The notes: generated by a model not told the origin, from the sequence alone. DNA of 64,000 bases from Amycolatopsis sp. WAC 01376 (GCF_003947415.1 NZ_QHKL01000007.1:124001-188000), one strand, 5' to 3'. Positions 8,908-19,013 are shown, numbered from the stretch's first letter. Made by a program: numbers and translations.

Positions 8908-10596
8908 TCACCCTTGGGAAAACAGCTCGAGAACGTCCCGGAACGGCGCGTACCCGGACGTCACCGAGGTGTCGAGAACCCGGGACCGGCGATAGAACGG
9001 GCTGAGGTCGAGCCCGACGCCGACCCCGCGGATCTCGACGGTGTTTTCCTGTAGTAGCACCGTTTCCCGTAGATGCTCGTCCAGATAGTGCGGATCGTTC
9101 GCCAGGCTCGTCGCGCTGTCCATGGGGCTGCCGTCGGAGAGGACGAGCAGGATCCGGCGCTCCTCCGTCCGCGCGCGCATCCGGTCGCAGGCCCAGGCCA
9201 CGGCCTCGCCGTCGATCCCTTCCCGGAACAGATCGGCTTTCAGCAGTGCCGCGAGATCGGGGCGCGCCCGGCGCCACGGGGTTTCGGCGTCCTTGAACAC
9301 GACGTGAAGTCGTTCGTTGAGCCTGCCGGGATGCCGTGGCCGTCCCGCCCGGATCCACTCCCGCCTCGGCCTGCCGCCGTTCCAGGCGCCGGTGGTGAAG
9401 CCGAGGACTTCGCAGGCGGCACCGGCGAGTTCGAGCGAGCGCGCGAAGAGGTCGACCAGTGCGGCGACGGGTTCCGCGTGCGCGGTCATCGAACCCGAGC
9501 AGTCGATCAGGAACGTCACGAGCGTGTCCGCCACGGGTTCGATCCGCTCGGTGCGGAAGATGCGGCGTTCGGTGGGCGAACTGATCAGCTGCGCCAGGGT
9601 GCGGCCGTCCAGGTGACCTTCCTCCTGCCCGCCGTCCCAGCCGTCACGGGTGGGTACGGCGAGCACCGCCTTGAGGTCGCGCGCCAGCCGCCCCGGGCCG
9701 ACGCCCTGCCTGCCGACGCGCCGGTCGAGCCGTTCCCGGAGTTCGGTGAGCAGTCCGGGGCGCACCAGGTCCGACGCGCGCCGTTCGCTGTCGTACGCGG
9801 TGGTGAAAACCCGGTACGCCGCACCGGATTCACCCAGCGTACGACTGGTTCCGGCGGTCACGGACGAGATCTGATCGCCTTGGCTCGCGTCGAAGTCGAT
9901 CAGGAGGTTGAAGCGCGGGTCGGTGGGGTCGCCGTCGTCTTCGGCTTCCCGCTCGGTCGCGGTGAGCAGCCCGCCGGCTGTCCGGGCGATCGCCAGCGCG
10001 TGTTCGGCGAACGCCTTCTGATCGGTCCGGTGCCGTCGCAGCCCGGCGAGGTCGTGACCCAGCTTCGGCGCCAGCGCGAATCGGGTCGCCTCGATCAGGT
10101 CCTCGGTCTCCTCGACCACGGGTTCTCCGGTGATCCGCGACCGGCAGATCTGCGCGACCGTGTACAGCAACAGCCCGCGGGCGGTCTCGGTCAGCCCGGA
10201 GCGGTGGAATTCGAGGGACCAGCGGAGGTGGCGAAGGCGAAGGTTCCGCCGCATGCCCGGCAGCTCCGGGGGCGGGAGCGACTCGACGCGGAACTGTTCC
10301 AGCAGCTCGAAAATCCCGCGTTCGGCTGGATCGGGAGGGCACAGGCTCCGATGCAGGGCGGCGTCCGAGGCCCTCAGGCGCAACGCCATCCCGTCCGCGA
10401 TCCCGCGTGAGGACACCAGATCGTCGTCGGTGGAGTGACGCAGATGCGGCGCGTGCAGCGGCAGCGGTTCGCGTCCCCGATGCAGGCGCCGCGCCCGGAA
10501 GTGCAGCGTCGGATCGCCGCTGAGCGCCCGGACCGCGGCCGCGCACAGCTCCTCGACCTGGTGGCGGCGCCGGGTTTCCGTCTGCCCGGCCGTCAT
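8908..10596 (-). CDS. CobT-like VWA-domain protein
   Basis: This 562-residue protein has an N-terminal helical CobT-like region and a C-terminal von Willebrand A domain with the MIDAS motif DCSGSMT near residue 366 and later [11 protein letters not shown]. It overlaps the upstream AAA gene by 4 bases, making a MoxR-VWA pair. Such pairs remodel or metallate partner enzymes. CobS and CobT serve cobaltochelatase with CobN, but no cobN or other cobalamin gene is in the window, so a chaperone role for another enzyme is more likely. The neighbouring IclR and xsc genes suggest, without proof, a link to sulfonate metabolism. Confidence 0.85.
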   Translation of the reverse strand: MTAGQTETRRRHQVEELCAAAVRALSGDPTLHFRARRLHRGREPLPLHAPHLRHSTDDDLVSSRGIADGMALRLRASDAALHRSLCPPDPAERGIFELLEQFRVESLPPPELPGMRRNLRLRHLRWSLEFHRSGLTETARGLLLYTVAQICRSRITGEPVVEETEDLIEATRFALAPKLGHDLAGLRRHRTDQKAFAEHALAIARTAGGLLTATEREAEDDGDPTDPRFNLLIDFDASQGDQISSVTAGTSRTLGESGAAYRVFTTAYDSERRASDLVRPGLLTELRERLDRRVGRQGVGPGRLARDLKAVLAVPTRDGWDGGQEEGHLDGRTLAQLISSPTERRIFRTERIEPVADTLVTFLIDCSGSMTAHAEPVAALVDLFARSLELAGAACEVLGFTTGAWNGGRPRREWIRAGRPRHPGRLNERLHVVFKDAETPWRRARPDLAALLKADLFREGIDGEAVAWACDRMRARTEERRILLVLSDGSPMDSATSLANDPHYLDEHLRETVLLQENTVEIRGVGVGLDLSPFYRRSRVLDTSVTSGYAPFRDVLELFSQG

Positions 10597-11525
10597 GCCG
10601 AGAGCAGCTGGAGCTCGTCGTCGAAGCAGCGCTGGAAGTACTCCGCCACGAGAGCGCGCTCAGCTTCGTCGCATTTGTTCACGAAGGACAGCCGGAACGC
10701 CGTCGCCGGATCGCCGAAGATCTCGATGTTCTCCGCCCAGGTGATCACCGTGCGCGGGGACATCAGCGTGGACAGGTCGCCGGCCTGGAAACCCTTGCGG
10801 GTCAAGGCGGCCACCGTGACCAGCGACGCTGCCAGCGGTTCCGGTATGCCGGGAACCCTGGACCGCACGATCGCGATCTCCTCGGCGGCGGGCAGGTAGT
10901 TCAGTGACGCGACGATGTTCCAGCGGTCGATCTGCGCGTGGTTCAGCCGCTGCGCGCCGTGGTAGAGCCCGTTGAGGTTGCCGAGCCCGACCGTGTTGGC
11001 GGTGGCGAACAACCGGAAGGACGGATGTGGCCGCAGCACCCGGTTCTGGTCGGTGAGGGTGAACTTGCCGTCGCGTTCGAGGACCCGCTGGAGCACGAAC
11101 ATGACGTCCGGGCGGCCCGCGTCGTACTCGTCGAGCACGAGCGCGACCGGCCGCTGCAAAGCCCACGGGAGGATGCCCTCCTGGAATTCGGTGACCTGCT
11201 TGCCCTCGCGCAGCACGACGGCGTCGCGGCCGACGAGGTCGAGGCGGTTGAGGTGGCCGTCCAGGTTGACCCGCACACATGGCCAGTTGAGCCGGGCCGC
11301 GACCTGCTCGATATGAGTCGACTTCCCGGTGCCGTGCAATCCCTGCACCAGCACGCGGCGGTCGCGGGTGAACCCGGCGAGCAGGGCCAGCGTCACGTCC
11401 GGGTTGAAGCGGTACGCCTCGTCGATCTCGGGGACGTGCTCGCCGCGTTCGCGGAACGCGCCGACAACGAGATCCGAATCGATGCCGAAGAGGTCGCGCA
11501 CCGGGAGCCGAAGCTCGGGGACCAT
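10593..11525 (-). CDS. MoxR/CobS-like AAA+ ATPase
   Basis: This 310-residue AAA+ ATPase has Walker [10 protein letters not shown] near residue 62, Walker B ALVLDEYD near 132, sensor 1 in RLFATANT near 173, and the CobS-like N terminus RDLFGIDSD. It would form a ring and act with the VWA protein encoded directly after it (4-bp overlap). It starts 9 bases after the stop of the divergently controlled iclR gene on the same strand, so iclR-cobS-like-cobT-like may be one transcript. Substrate protein unknown. Confidence 0.88.
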   Translation of the reverse strand: MVPELRLPVRDLFGIDSDLVVGAFRERGEHVPEIDEAYRFNPDVTLALLAGFTRDRRVLVQGLHGTGKSTHIEQVAARLNWPCVRVNLDGHLNRLDLVGRDAVVLREGKQVTEFQEGILPWALQRPVALVLDEYDAGRPDVMFVLQRVLERDGKFTLTDQNRVLRPHPSFRLFATANTVGLGNLNGLYHGAQRLNHAQIDRWNIVASLNYLPAAEEIAIVRSRVPGIPEPLAASLVTVAALTRKGFQAGDLSTLMSPRTVITWAENIEIFGDPATAFRLSFVNKCDEAERALVAEYFQRCFDDELQLLSA

Positions 11526-11534
11526 GGAAACTCC

Positions 11535-12335
11535 TTACGACGTAACACTTTCCGGTTCGGACGCGCCCTCGGCGTCGACGCGGCTGATCGCCTCGGCCGC
11601 ACGCTGCAACGCCGGGAGCGTCTGGAGCGCTTTGTCCGGTGTCAGCCGCATGACCGGCGCCTGCACCGCGACGCAGAGGTTGGCGCGGCCGGGGACGAGC
11701 ACCGCGACGCACACCAGGCCGGGGAGGAATTCCTCGTCGTCGAGCGCGAAGCCGTCGCGGCGGATGCGGGTGAACTCGGCCTCGAGCGTGTCGAGGTCGG
11801 TGATGGTCTTGTTCGTGTACTGCTTGAGCGGCGCGTGCGCGAGCAGTTTCCGCCGCTGCGACGGGCTCATCTGCGCGAGGATCATCTTGCCGCTGGCCGA
11901 ACAGTGGATCGGCACGCGTGAGCCGGGCCGGAGGTAGAACCGCAGTGGTTCCGGCGTCTCCACCCGGTCGAGGTACACGATCTCGTTGCCCGACAACGTG
12001 GTCACGTTGCAGCTCTCGCCGAGTTCGTCGACGAGGTGGCGCAGGACGGCGTGCCGGGCGCCGTGGTGGGTCGCGTTGAGGAGCAGGTTCTCCGCGAGCC
12101 GTCGCAGCCGGTGGCCGGTGCCGTAATGGCGACCGTCGGCCTGGCGGACCAGCAGGCCCGCCCCTTCGAGTTGCTGCAGCATGCGGTGCAGGGTCGGTTT
12201 CGGCAGGCCGGTCTCCTCGACGAGGCCCTGCAGGGAGACCAGCTGATCCTTGGCGGCGATCAGCTCGAGCAGGGAGAACAGCCGCATGGTCGGCGTGTCC
12301 CCGTTGATCGGATCGGGTTCGCGAAGCAGCTCCAT
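11535..12335 (-). CDS. IclR family transcriptional regulator
   Basis: This 266-residue regulator has an N-terminal winged helix (residues 15-75, with GLPKPTLHRMLQQLEGAGLL) and a C-terminal effector domain (about 85-255) with the family motif CSASGKMILAQM. It is transcribed away from xsc, 144 bases apart, and so probably controls xsc and itself. TTTCGAAA, a perfect 8-bp palindrome, lies directly upstream of its ATG and may be part of an operator. The likely effector is a sulfonate intermediate such as sulfoacetaldehyde, by context only. Confidence 0.92.
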   Translation of the reverse strand: MELLREPDPINGDTPTMRLFSLLELIAAKDQLVSLQGLVEETGLPKPTLHRMLQQLEGAGLLVRQADGRHYGTGHRLRRLAENLLLNATHHGARHAVLRHLVDELGESCNVTTLSGNEIVYLDRVETPEPLRFYLRPGSRVPIHCSASGKMILAQMSPSQRRKLLAHAPLKQYTNKTITDLDTLEAEFTRIRRDGFALDDEEFLPGLVCVAVLVPGRANLCVAVQAPVMRLTPDKALQTLPALQRAAEAISRVDAEGASEPESVTS

Positions 12336-12380
12336 GTTTCGAAAAGTAGCACAGGGCGTCTCGGTTTTCAGAATCTGGCG

Positions 12381-12409
12381 TTGACGCTCGGCGATCCGCG
12401 TCCTATCGT
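12381..12409 (+). promoter_or_regulatory. sigma-70-type promoter of xsc
   Basis: TTGACG is followed after 17 bases by TATCGT. The predicted transcript would have a leader of about 65 bases ending in GAAGGAG before the xsc ATG. This is a pattern match only. Confidence 0.5.
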
Positions 12410-12479
12410 CGGTCGCATCCTGATTTCAGGAACGCCACGTATCGTTTTTTTGTAAATCTGCCTGTCGAAGGAGCGGAAC

Positions 12480-14288
12480 ATGACGGAACGGAAGACGGGT
12501 GACGGCCGCGTGGTCGTCAGCGGCCGGAAGAAGATGACCCCGTCCGAGGCCTTCGTCGAGACGCTCGTGGCCAACGGCGTCACCGACATCTTCGGCATCA
12601 TGGGGTCGGCGTTCATGGACGCGATGGACATCTTCGCGCCGGCGGGCATCCGGCTGGTACCGGTCGTGCACGAACAGGGCGCCGGGCATATGGCCGACGG
12701 CTACGCCAGGGTGAGCGGCAGGCACGGCGTCGTCATCGGGCAGAACGGCCCCGGCATCAGCAACTGCGTCACCGCGATCGCGGCCGCGTACTGGGCGCAC
12801 AGCCCGGTCGTCATCGTGACGCCGGAGGCGGGCACCATGGGCACCGGCCTCGGTGGCTTCCAGGAGGCCAACCAGCTGCCGATGTTCCAGGAGTTCACCA
12901 AGTACCAGGGGCACGTCAACAACCCGAAGCGGATGGCGGAGTACACCGGCCGCTGCTTCGACCGGGCCCACTCCGAACTCGGCCCGACGCAGCTCAACAT
13001 CCCGCGCGACTTCTTCTACGGCGAGATCGAGGCCGAGATCCCGGAGCCCGCCAGGCTCGACCGCGGTCCCGGCGGCGAGCGGAGCCTCGACGAGGCTGCC
13101 GCGCTGCTGGCCACGGCGGAGTTCCCGGTGATCATCTCCGGCGGCGGCGTCGTGATGGCCGACGGCGTCGAGGAGTGCAAGGCCCTCGCCGAACGCCTCG
13201 GCGCGCCGGTGGTGAACAGCTACCTGCACAACGATTCGTTCCCGGCGAGCCACCCGCAATGGTGCGGACCGCTGGGCTACCAGGGTTCGAAGGCCGCGAT
13301 GAAGCTGATCTCGCAGGCGGACGTCGTGATCGCGCTCGGCTCGCGGCTCGGCCCGTTCGGCACCCTGCCGCAACATGGCATGGACTACTGGCCCAAGGAC
13401 GCGAAGATCATCCAGATCGACGCGGACCACAAGATGCTCGGCCTGGTCAAGAAGATCACCGTCGGCATCTGCGGCGACGCCAAGGACGCGGCGGTCGCGC
13501 TGACCCGGCGTCTTGCGGACCGGACGCTGGCCTGCGACTCCACAAAGGACGCCCGCGCGGCGAAGATCAAGGCGGAGAAGGACGCGTGGGAGGCCGAACT
13601 CGACGCATGGACCCACGAGACCGACCCGTTCAGCCTCGACATGATCGCGGAGCAGGAGTCCGAGGAGGGCAACTGGCTGCACCCGCGGGAAGTGTTGCGG
13701 GAACTGGAGAAGGCCATGCCGCCGCGGGTGATGGTGTCGACCGACATCGGCAACATCAACTCGGTCGCGAACAGCTACCTGCGCTTCGAGGAGCCGCGCA
13801 GCTTCTTCGCCCCGATGAGCTTCGGCAACTGCGGATACGCGCTGCCGACCATCATCGGCGCCAAGGCCGCCGCCCCCGACCGGCCCGCGATCTCCTACGC
13901 CGGTGACGGTGCCTGGGGGATGAGCATGGGCGAGATCATGACCGCGGTCCGCCATGACATCCCGGTCACCGCGGTGGTGTTCCACAACCGGCAATGGGGC
14001 GCGGAGAAGAAGAACCAGGTCGACTTCTACAACCGCCGGTTCGTCGCGGGCGAGCTGGAAAGCGAGAGCTTCGCGGGCATCGCGAAGGCGATGGGCGCGG
14101 AAGGCATCGTCGTGGAGAAGCTCGACGAGGTCGGCCCCGCCCTGCAGCGCGCCGTCGACGCGCAGATGAACGAGGGCAAGACCACCGTCATCGAGATCAT
14201 GTGCACCCGCGAGCTCGGTGACCCGTTCCGCCGGGACGCGCTGTCCAAGCCCGTGCGCTTCCTGGAGAAGTACAAGGACTACGTGTAG
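12480..14288 (+). CDS. xsc: sulfoacetaldehyde acetyltransferase
   Basis: This ThDP-dependent enzyme converts sulfoacetaldehyde and phosphate to sulfite and acetyl phosphate. At 602 residues it has the family length. The catalytic Glu lies in VVHEQGAGHMADGYAR near residue 64. The ThDP-Mg motif runs from YAGDGAWGMSMGEI (near 479) to VVFHNRQWGAEKKNQ, and the family block GNCGYALPTIIGAKAA is present. The high Xsc likeness through the whole chain separates it from acetolactate synthases. Divergent iclR upstream and tpa and pta downstream make the taurine route clear. A terminator lies 10 bases after the stop, so tpa has its own promoter. Confidence 0.96.
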   Translation: MTERKTGDGRVVVSGRKKMTPSEAFVETLVANGVTDIFGIMGSAFMDAMDIFAPAGIRLVPVVHEQGAGHMADGYARVSGRHGVVIGQNGPGISNCVTAIAAAYWAHSPVVIVTPEAGTMGTGLGGFQEANQLPMFQEFTKYQGHVNNPKRMAEYTGRCFDRAHSELGPTQLNIPRDFFYGEIEAEIPEPARLDRGPGGERSLDEAAALLATAEFPVIISGGGVVMADGVEECKALAERLGAPVVNSYLHNDSFPASHPQWCGPLGYQGSKAAMKLISQADVVIALGSRLGPFGTLPQHGMDYWPKDAKIIQIDADHKMLGLVKKITVGICGDAKDAAVALTRRLADRTLACDSTKDARAAKIKAEKDAWEAELDAWTHETDPFSLDMIAEQESEEGNWLHPREVLRELEKAMPPRVMVSTDIGNINSVANSYLRFEEPRSFFAPMSFGNCGYALPTIIGAKAAAPDRPAISYAGDGAWGMSMGEIMTAVRHDIPVTAVVFHNRQWGAEKKNQVDFYNRRFVAGELESESFAGIAKAMGAEGIVVEKLDEVGPALQRAVDAQMNEGKTTVIEIMCTRELGDPFRRDALSKPVRFLEKYKDYV

Positions 14289-14298
14289 GCCGCGGTTC

Positions 14299-14353
14299 GC
14301 GCGTGAAGGCCCCCTTCCCTCGGCTCAGCCGAGGGAAGGGGGCCTTCACGCGC
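14299..14353. terminator. palindromic terminator after xsc
   Basis: Perfect arms starting GCGCGTGAAGGCCCCCTTCC meet at a CGGCT-C-AGCCG centre. This is the same dispersed palindrome family as at 5909 and 39301. Confidence 0.8.
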
Positions 14354-14392
14354 ATACGCGTTTAGTCGGCTGGATGCACGTCGTGTGTGGCG

Positions 14393-14468
14393 TTTCGGGT
14401 TAAGGCAAAGGTGGCGCTGGGTGAGGGGTGTGTGGTTTTTGGGTCATCTGACGTCCCAAAATCCACAC
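14393..14468. other. MITE-related remnant and a hairpin between xsc and tpa
   Basis: TTCGGGTTAAGGCAAAGGTG (from 14393) resembles the terminal repeat of the two MITE-like elements and may be a decayed end. It is followed at 14430-14468 by an imperfect stem whose arms are GTGTGGTTTTTGGGTC and GTCCCAAAATCCACAC (14 of 16 pairs). Its role is unknown; it could be a second terminator or an attenuator. Confidence 0.45.
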
Positions 14469-14536
14469 GGTGAGGGACAAGGTCGGGCACCGGGACCGCG
14501 CTCGAACAGGCTCTCGCCTTCAGCAGGGCCGGAAAG

Positions 14537-14570
14537 AAACTGGACCCATCGAACGCCGCCGCTCTGGTGC
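14537..14570 (+). promoter_or_regulatory. candidate MocR operator B upstream of tpa
   Basis: GAAACTGGACCC and GCTCTGGTGC have CTGG cores at 14540 and 14564, the same 24-bp period as the site before the amidohydrolase operon. The pair ends 64 bases before the tpa start. The second repeat is weaker than the first. Confidence 0.45.
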
Positions 14571-14634
14571 TGGGCCGGTGCCAGCCGGGTTGCGAAAGTC
14601 AAGGCACAGACTCGTGTCTCGAAGGAGGTCTCCG

Positions 14635-15999
14635 GTGGACGTCACCCAGCTGCGAGCGCAGGCCCGCAGGCATCTCGGCCCGCACTTCACCCGCAAGGAC
14701 ACCTGGGCCTCGGATTTCCCGGTGTTCGTACGCGGCGAGGGAAGCTACCTGATCGACACCGAGGGACGCCGCCACCTCGACGGTCTCGCCGGGCTCTTCT
14801 GCGTCAACATGGGCCACGGGCGGGCCGACATCGCCAAGGCCGCCGCCGACCAGGTCGGCACGCTCGCCTACGCGAGCAACTGGGGTTCGGCGCACACCCC
14901 CGCGATCGAGGCGGCCACGTTGCTGGCCGAACTCGCGCCGGGCGACCTCGGGACGACGTTCTTCGTCAACTCCGGTTCGGAGGCGGTCGAAACCGCGTTG
15001 AAGTTCGCCCGTCAGTATCACCGCAGCCAGGGCCGGCCCGAGCGGACGAAGATCATCAGCCGCGACATGGCCTACCACGGCACGACCATCGGCGCGCTCT
15101 CGGTGACCGGGCTCGCGAAGATCAAAGAGCCGTTCGGCCCGCTCATGCCCGGCGTCCGGCACGTGCCGAACACGTTGGGGCTGCTGGGTGACTGCGGTCC
15201 GGCGGCCGAATTGGACTGTGTCAGGGCGATCGAGCAGGTCATCCTGGAGGAAGGGCCGGAGACCATCGCGGCGCTGTTCGCCGAGCCGGTGCAGAACGGC
15301 CGCGGCGCGCTCGTCCCGCCGAAGGGGTACTGGCCCGCTTTGCGTGCGCTGTGCGACAAGTACGGCATCCTGCTCGTGTCGGACGAGGTCATCTGCTCGT
15401 TCGGCAGGTTGGGGCACTGGTTCGGGCACGGTCTCACGGGGGTCGTTCCGGACCTGATCACCTTCGCCAAGGGTTCGACGTCGGGGTATGCGCCGCTCGG
15501 TGGCGTGATCGTGCGCGAGAAGCTGGTCACCGAGCTGTACGACTCGCCGAAGGGCGGCGTCTTCACCCACGGCGCCACCTGGGGCGGGCATCCGGTCGCG
15601 ACCGCCGTCGCCGTCGCGAACCTCAGCGCGATGCGGGACGAGAAGGTGCTCGACAACGTGCTCACCGAGGGCCCGGAACTGTTCGGCGCGCTGAACTCGC
15701 TGAAGTCGGCGCACCGGTGCGTCAAGGATGTCCGCGGGACCGGGTTCTTCTACGCCATCGAGCTGATGGCCGATCGCGACAGCGGTCGTGAGCTCACCGA
15801 GGCCGAATCGCTGAAGGTGCTCCGCGAGGTGCTCCCGGAGGCGTTCCGCCGCACGGGCGTCATTCTCCGCGGCGACGATCGCGGCGCGACCATGCTGATG
15901 ATCTCGCCGCCGCTCGTCGCCGATCGCGAGGTGCTGACCGAGCTGCTCCACGGCGTCGACGCGATGCTCAACGACGTCGAGAAGGCCGTCCAGCCCTGA
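14635..15999 (+). CDS. tpa: taurine:pyruvate aminotransferase (class III)
   Basis: This 454-residue PLP enzyme transfers the amino group of taurine to pyruvate, giving sulfoacetaldehyde and alanine. Features in order are the RKDTWASDFPVFVRGEG substrate region, NSGSEAVETALKFARQYH near residue 120, MAYHGTT, VSDEVICSFGRLGHWFGH, and the PLP lysine in TFAKGSTSGYAPLGG near 280. AAGGAGGT lies 5 bases before the GTG start. Other class III transaminases look similar, but the neighbouring xsc and pta and the Tpa-like spacing of motifs support this call. Confidence 0.92.
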   Translation: MDVTQLRAQARRHLGPHFTRKDTWASDFPVFVRGEGSYLIDTEGRRHLDGLAGLFCVNMGHGRADIAKAAADQVGTLAYASNWGSAHTPAIEAATLLAELAPGDLGTTFFVNSGSEAVETALKFARQYHRSQGRPERTKIISRDMAYHGTTIGALSVTGLAKIKEPFGPLMPGVRHVPNTLGLLGDCGPAAELDCVRAIEQVILEEGPETIAALFAEPVQNGRGALVPPKGYWPALRALCDKYGILLVSDEVICSFGRLGHWFGHGLTGVVPDLITFAKGSTSGYAPLGGVIVREKLVTELYDSPKGGVFTHGATWGGHPVATAVAVANLSAMRDEKVLDNVLTEGPELFGALNSLKSAHRCVKDVRGTGFFYAIELMADRDSGRELTEAESLKVLREVLPEAFRRTGVILRGDDRGATMLMISPPLVADREVLTELLHGVDAMLNDVEKAVQP

Positions 16000-16018
16000 A
16001 CCAGCCCTTTCACCCGGT

Positions 16019-16045
16019 GGGGGTCGCCGTCTTCCGGCGGCCCCC
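16019..16045. terminator. GC hairpin between tpa and pta
   Basis: The arms GGGGGTCGCCG and CGGCGGCCCCC pair with one G-T around a 5-base loop. It may attenuate read-through into pta or stabilise the tpa message. Confidence 0.55.
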
Positions 16046-16068
16046 GCTTCGTATGTGGAGGTACTTCG

Positions 16069-17058
16069 ATGAGCCTGACCACCGAGGCCACGCCGGACGC
16101 GACGCTCGGCAGATGGCGGAAGGCGTTGCGTGGCAAGGATCTCCGTGTCGCCCTGCCGGACGGCGATGACGACCGCGCCGTCCGTGCCGCGTTGGCTCTC
16201 CGCGCGGAGGGAGTCGTGCGGCCTTTGCTGTTCGGCGACGGGCCGCGTCTCCGTGCCGCCGGCGTCCCGGACGACGTGATCATGGACGTCGCGGATGCCC
16301 TTGCCGACGGCCGGACCGCGGATGCGTTGACGTCGGGATTCGCCAGTCGCCCGGAAAAGCTCGTCGCAGCCCGGCGTGATCCGGTGTTCGTGGCGGCCGC
16401 CGCCTTGCGGGCGGGCCGGGTGGACGCCTGTGTCGCCGGGGCGACCCGGCCGACCGCCGACGTGTTGCGGGCGGGATTGCGGGTCGTGGGCCTGGCGCCG
16501 GGAGTGTCCACTTTGAGCAGTTGCTTCCTGTTGCTGCTGCCGGATGGGCGGCGGCTGACCTTTTCGGACTGTGCGGTGGTGCCTGAGCCGGGGGCGGCGC
16601 AGCTGGCGGACATCGCCCTCGCCGCCGCGGCCACCCACCGTGGTCTGACGGGCGAGGATCCCGCGGTCGCGATGCTGTCGTTCAGCACGCAGGGGAGTGC
16701 CGACCATCAGCGTGTCGAGGTTGTCCGCGAGGCGACTTCCCTGGTGCGGCAACGGGAACCCAGCCTCCCCGTGGACGGCGAGTTGCAGTTCGACGCCGCG
16801 CTGGTGGCCTCCATCGCGGCGGCGAAGGCGCCCGGATCCGCGGTCGCCGGTCGCGCGAACGTCCTGGTGTTCCCGAATCTGGACGCCGGCAACATCGGCT
16901 ACAAGATCGCCGAACGGCTCGGGGGCGCCGTCGCGCTCGGCCCGATCCTCCAGGGTCTCGCGGCCCCGCTCAACGACCTTTCCCGCGGCTGCTCGGCGTC
17001 CGACATCGAGACGCTCGCGCTCCTGACCGCCGCTCAGGCCCTGGGCGTTCCGTGCTAG
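16069..17058 (+). CDS. pta: phosphate acetyltransferase
   Basis: This 329-residue enzyme converts acetyl phosphate and CoA to acetyl-CoA, the step needed after Xsc. It has the length of the short single-domain Pta and the conserved patterns [35 protein letters not shown], and the C-terminal [19 protein letters not shown] followed by [19 protein letters not shown]. It lies 69 bases after tpa in the same direction. Its TAG stop lies in a CTAG that is also the stop of the convergent exporter gene. Confidence 0.94.
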   Translation: MSLTTEATPDATLGRWRKALRGKDLRVALPDGDDDRAVRAALALRAEGVVRPLLFGDGPRLRAAGVPDDVIMDVADALADGRTADALTSGFASRPEKLVAARRDPVFVAAAALRAGRVDACVAGATRPTADVLRAGLRVVGLAPGVSTLSSCFLLLLPDGRRLTFSDCAVVPEPGAAQLADIALAAAATHRGLTGEDPAVAMLSFSTQGSADHQRVEVVREATSLVRQREPSLPVDGELQFDAALVASIAAAKAPGSAVAGRANVLVFPNLDAGNIGYKIAERLGGAVALGPILQGLAAPLNDLSRGCSASDIETLALLTAAQALGVPC

Positions 17059-18050
17059 CCGAGCAGGGCCAGTGCGACGTAGGCGATGGTGCCGACCAGC
17101 AGCGTGGAGAGCAGGCCGAGCAGCAGCGCCCGGCCACCGGTGCGGACCAGGGTGCCGATCCGGACCGCGCAGCCCAGCCCGAACAGCGCTCCCGCGAGCA
17201 GCAGCGTGCAGATCACCTTGGCGACGTCGAGTGCCACGCCGGGCAGGATCCCGGTGCTCCGCACCACGACCATCGTCAGGAAACCGAGGACGAACAGCGG
17301 GACCAGCGGGGTGCGCTTCCCGGCCGCGGACGGGCGGCGGCGGCGTTCGTGCACGCTGACCGCGGCGACCATCGGTGCCAGCAGGACGACGCGGCTGAGC
17401 TTCACCACCACGGCGACCGCGACGGCGGCGGTCCCGGCGGGGGTGGCGGCCGCGACCACCTGGGCGACCTCGTGCACGCTCAGCCCGGCCCAGCCGCCGA
17501 TGCGCAGCGCGTCCATTCCGAGCCAGCCGCCGAGGAGCGGGACGGCCGCGATCGCCAGTCCACCGTAGAAGGTGACCAGGGCGACGGCGGTGGCGACGTC
17601 GGAGTCCTCGCGTTCGACGACGCCTTCCATCGCGGCGATGGCCGACGCGCCGCAGATGGAGAACCCGGTCGCGACCAGCATCGCGAGCCCACGCGGAACA
17701 CCGAGGAGCCTGCCGAGACCGATCGTGCCGAGGAAGGTGAGGCCGACCGTCAGCACGACCGCGAGCAGCGTGCCGGGGCCGAGGGAGAGCACCGCCGGGA
17801 GCGCGAGTTGAAGGCCGAGCAGGACGACACCGGCGCGCAGCAGCTTCTTGGTCACCTTCGCGATCGCCTGCCGCGTGCCGTCCGAGAGCACCGGAAGCGA
17901 GCCGGCGAGCACCCCGAGCACGACCGCGAGGGTGAGCGCGCTGAGCACGGGAACGGCGGTGCTCAGCAGATACGCGACAGCCACCCCGAGGGCGGTGACG
18001 GCCAGACCGGTCAGGTGCGGCTTCGTTCGCCGCGCAGACGTGGTGCTCAT
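17055..18050 (-). CDS. yeiH: YeiH-family (PSE) putative anion exporter
   Basis: This 331-residue membrane protein has about 10 helices and the family marks [47 protein letters not shown] and [16 protein letters not shown]. The family has been proposed to export sulfate or sulfite. The position beside the Xsc pathway, which releases sulfite, supports sulfur-anion export here; substrate proof is lacking. A LysR regulator gene is divergent with 72 bases between the starts, the usual yeiH-yeiE-like arrangement. It converges on pta with a 4-base CTAG overlap. Confidence 0.88.
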   Translation of the reverse strand: MSTTSARRTKPHLTGLAVTALGVAVAYLLSTAVPVLSALTLAVVLGVLAGSLPVLSDGTRQAIAKVTKKLLRAGVVLLGLQLALPAVLSLGPGTLLAVVLTVGLTFLGTIGLGRLLGVPRGLAMLVATGFSICGASAIAAMEGVVEREDSDVATAVALVTFYGGLAIAAVPLLGGWLGMDALRIGGWAGLSVHEVAQVVAAATPAGTAAVAVAVVVKLSRVVLLAPMVAAVSVHERRRRPSAAGKRTPLVPLFVLGFLTMVVVRSTGILPGVALDVAKVICTLLLAGALFGLGCAVRIGTLVRTGGRALLLGLLSTLLVGTIAYVALALLG

Positions 18051-18122
18051 GGTGATGAGCGTCGTCCGGCGACGGCGACGCCGGTAGCCGGGAGAACACC
18101 GGGTAGGTCATGCAGTTTGGCT

Positions 18123-19010
18123 ATGACAGCACCGGAACTGGACGCCTTGCGCCTGCTCGTACTCGTCGACGAACTGGGCAGCATCGGGCAGGCAGCCGCC
18201 ACCCTCGGGATCGCGCAGCCGTCGGCGAGCAACCGACTGTCCTCAGTGGAACGACGGCTCGGGCTGGTGCTGGTCGACCGGACCCGCCGCGGTTCCGCGC
18301 TCACTCCGGACGGACGTGTGATCGCCGGCTGGGCGTACCGCGTGCTCGCCGAACTCGGCGGACTGCTCGACGGCGCCGAGGCCCTGCGGACCCGGCACGC
18401 GGGCGAACTCCGCGTCGCGGCCGGCATGACTCTGGCCGAGCACTTGGTCCCTGGCTGGATCGGCGAGCTCAACCGCGCGAATCCTCGCCTTCACCTCGGC
18501 CTCGAGGTCACGAATTCGGATCAGGTCGCCGAACTGGCGCGTGCGGGCAAGGTCGACATCGGCTTCGTCGAGTCACCAGGGACACCGGCCGGGCTCGCGT
18601 CACGGAAGGTCGCCGTGGACCACCTCGTGGTAGTCGTCCCCGGCGCGCATCCGTGGGCACGGAAAAGTCGCCCGCTGACCCCTGCGGAGCTGGCGATCAC
18701 GCCGCTCGTGGTGCGGGAACACGGCTCCGGAACCAGGGAGACCGTCGACGCCGCGTTGCGCAAGGCCGGGGTGGGCCCGGTGAAACCGTTGCTGGAGCTG
18801 GGTTCCGCGTCCGCCGTCCGCAACGCCGTTGTCGCGGGCGCCGGGCCCGCGGTGATCAGCGCGCTGGACGTGACGGACCGCGAGCTGGTGCCCGTCGCGG
18901 TCGAGGGCGTCGACTTCTCCCGGGTGCTGCACGCGGTGTGGCCCGAAGGACGGCGCCTCACCGGACCGGCAGCGGAACTGCTGGCCTTGGCGGTGCGGCG
19001 ACCGTCCTGA
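18123..19010 (+). CDS. LysR-type regulator divergent from yeiH
   Basis: This 295-residue protein has an N-terminal LysR helix-turn-helix (residues 4-62, with GSIGQAAATLGIAQPSASNRLSSVERRLGLVL) and an effector domain (about 88-290). The ATG at the start of MTAPELDALRLL fits the family length; the reading frame runs open much further upstream but that part is antisense to yeiH. By position it should regulate the exporter gene, as YeiE-like and CysL-like proteins do. Sulfite or a sulfur metabolite is a plausible effector. Confidence 0.9.
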   Translation: MTAPELDALRLLVLVDELGSIGQAAATLGIAQPSASNRLSSVERRLGLVLVDRTRRGSALTPDGRVIAGWAYRVLAELGGLLDGAEALRTRHAGELRVAAGMTLAEHLVPGWIGELNRANPRLHLGLEVTNSDQVAELARAGKVDIGFVESPGTPAGLASRKVAVDHLVVVVPGAHPWARKSRPLTPAELAITPLVVREHGSGTRETVDAALRKAGVGPVKPLLELGSASAVRNAVVAGAGPAVISALDVTDRELVPVAVEGVDFSRVLHAVWPEGRRLTGPAAELLALAVRRPS

Positions 19011-19013
19011 GTG

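Noticed and set aside
8908-11525. Cobalamin biosynthesis (cobaltochelatase CobS/CobT)
   Set aside because: No cobN or other cob gene in the window; the family also serves other enzymes, so only a CobS/CobT-like call is made.
14599-18111. 1170-codon minus-strand open frame across tpa, pta and yeiH
   Set aside because: It is antisense to three well supported genes, has low-complexity Arg/Asp/Gly text and arises from the high GC at third positions.
17052-18122. Long upstream part of the LysR reading frame
   Set aside because: It lies antisense to yeiH; the LysR HTH begins normally at the ATG at 18123.
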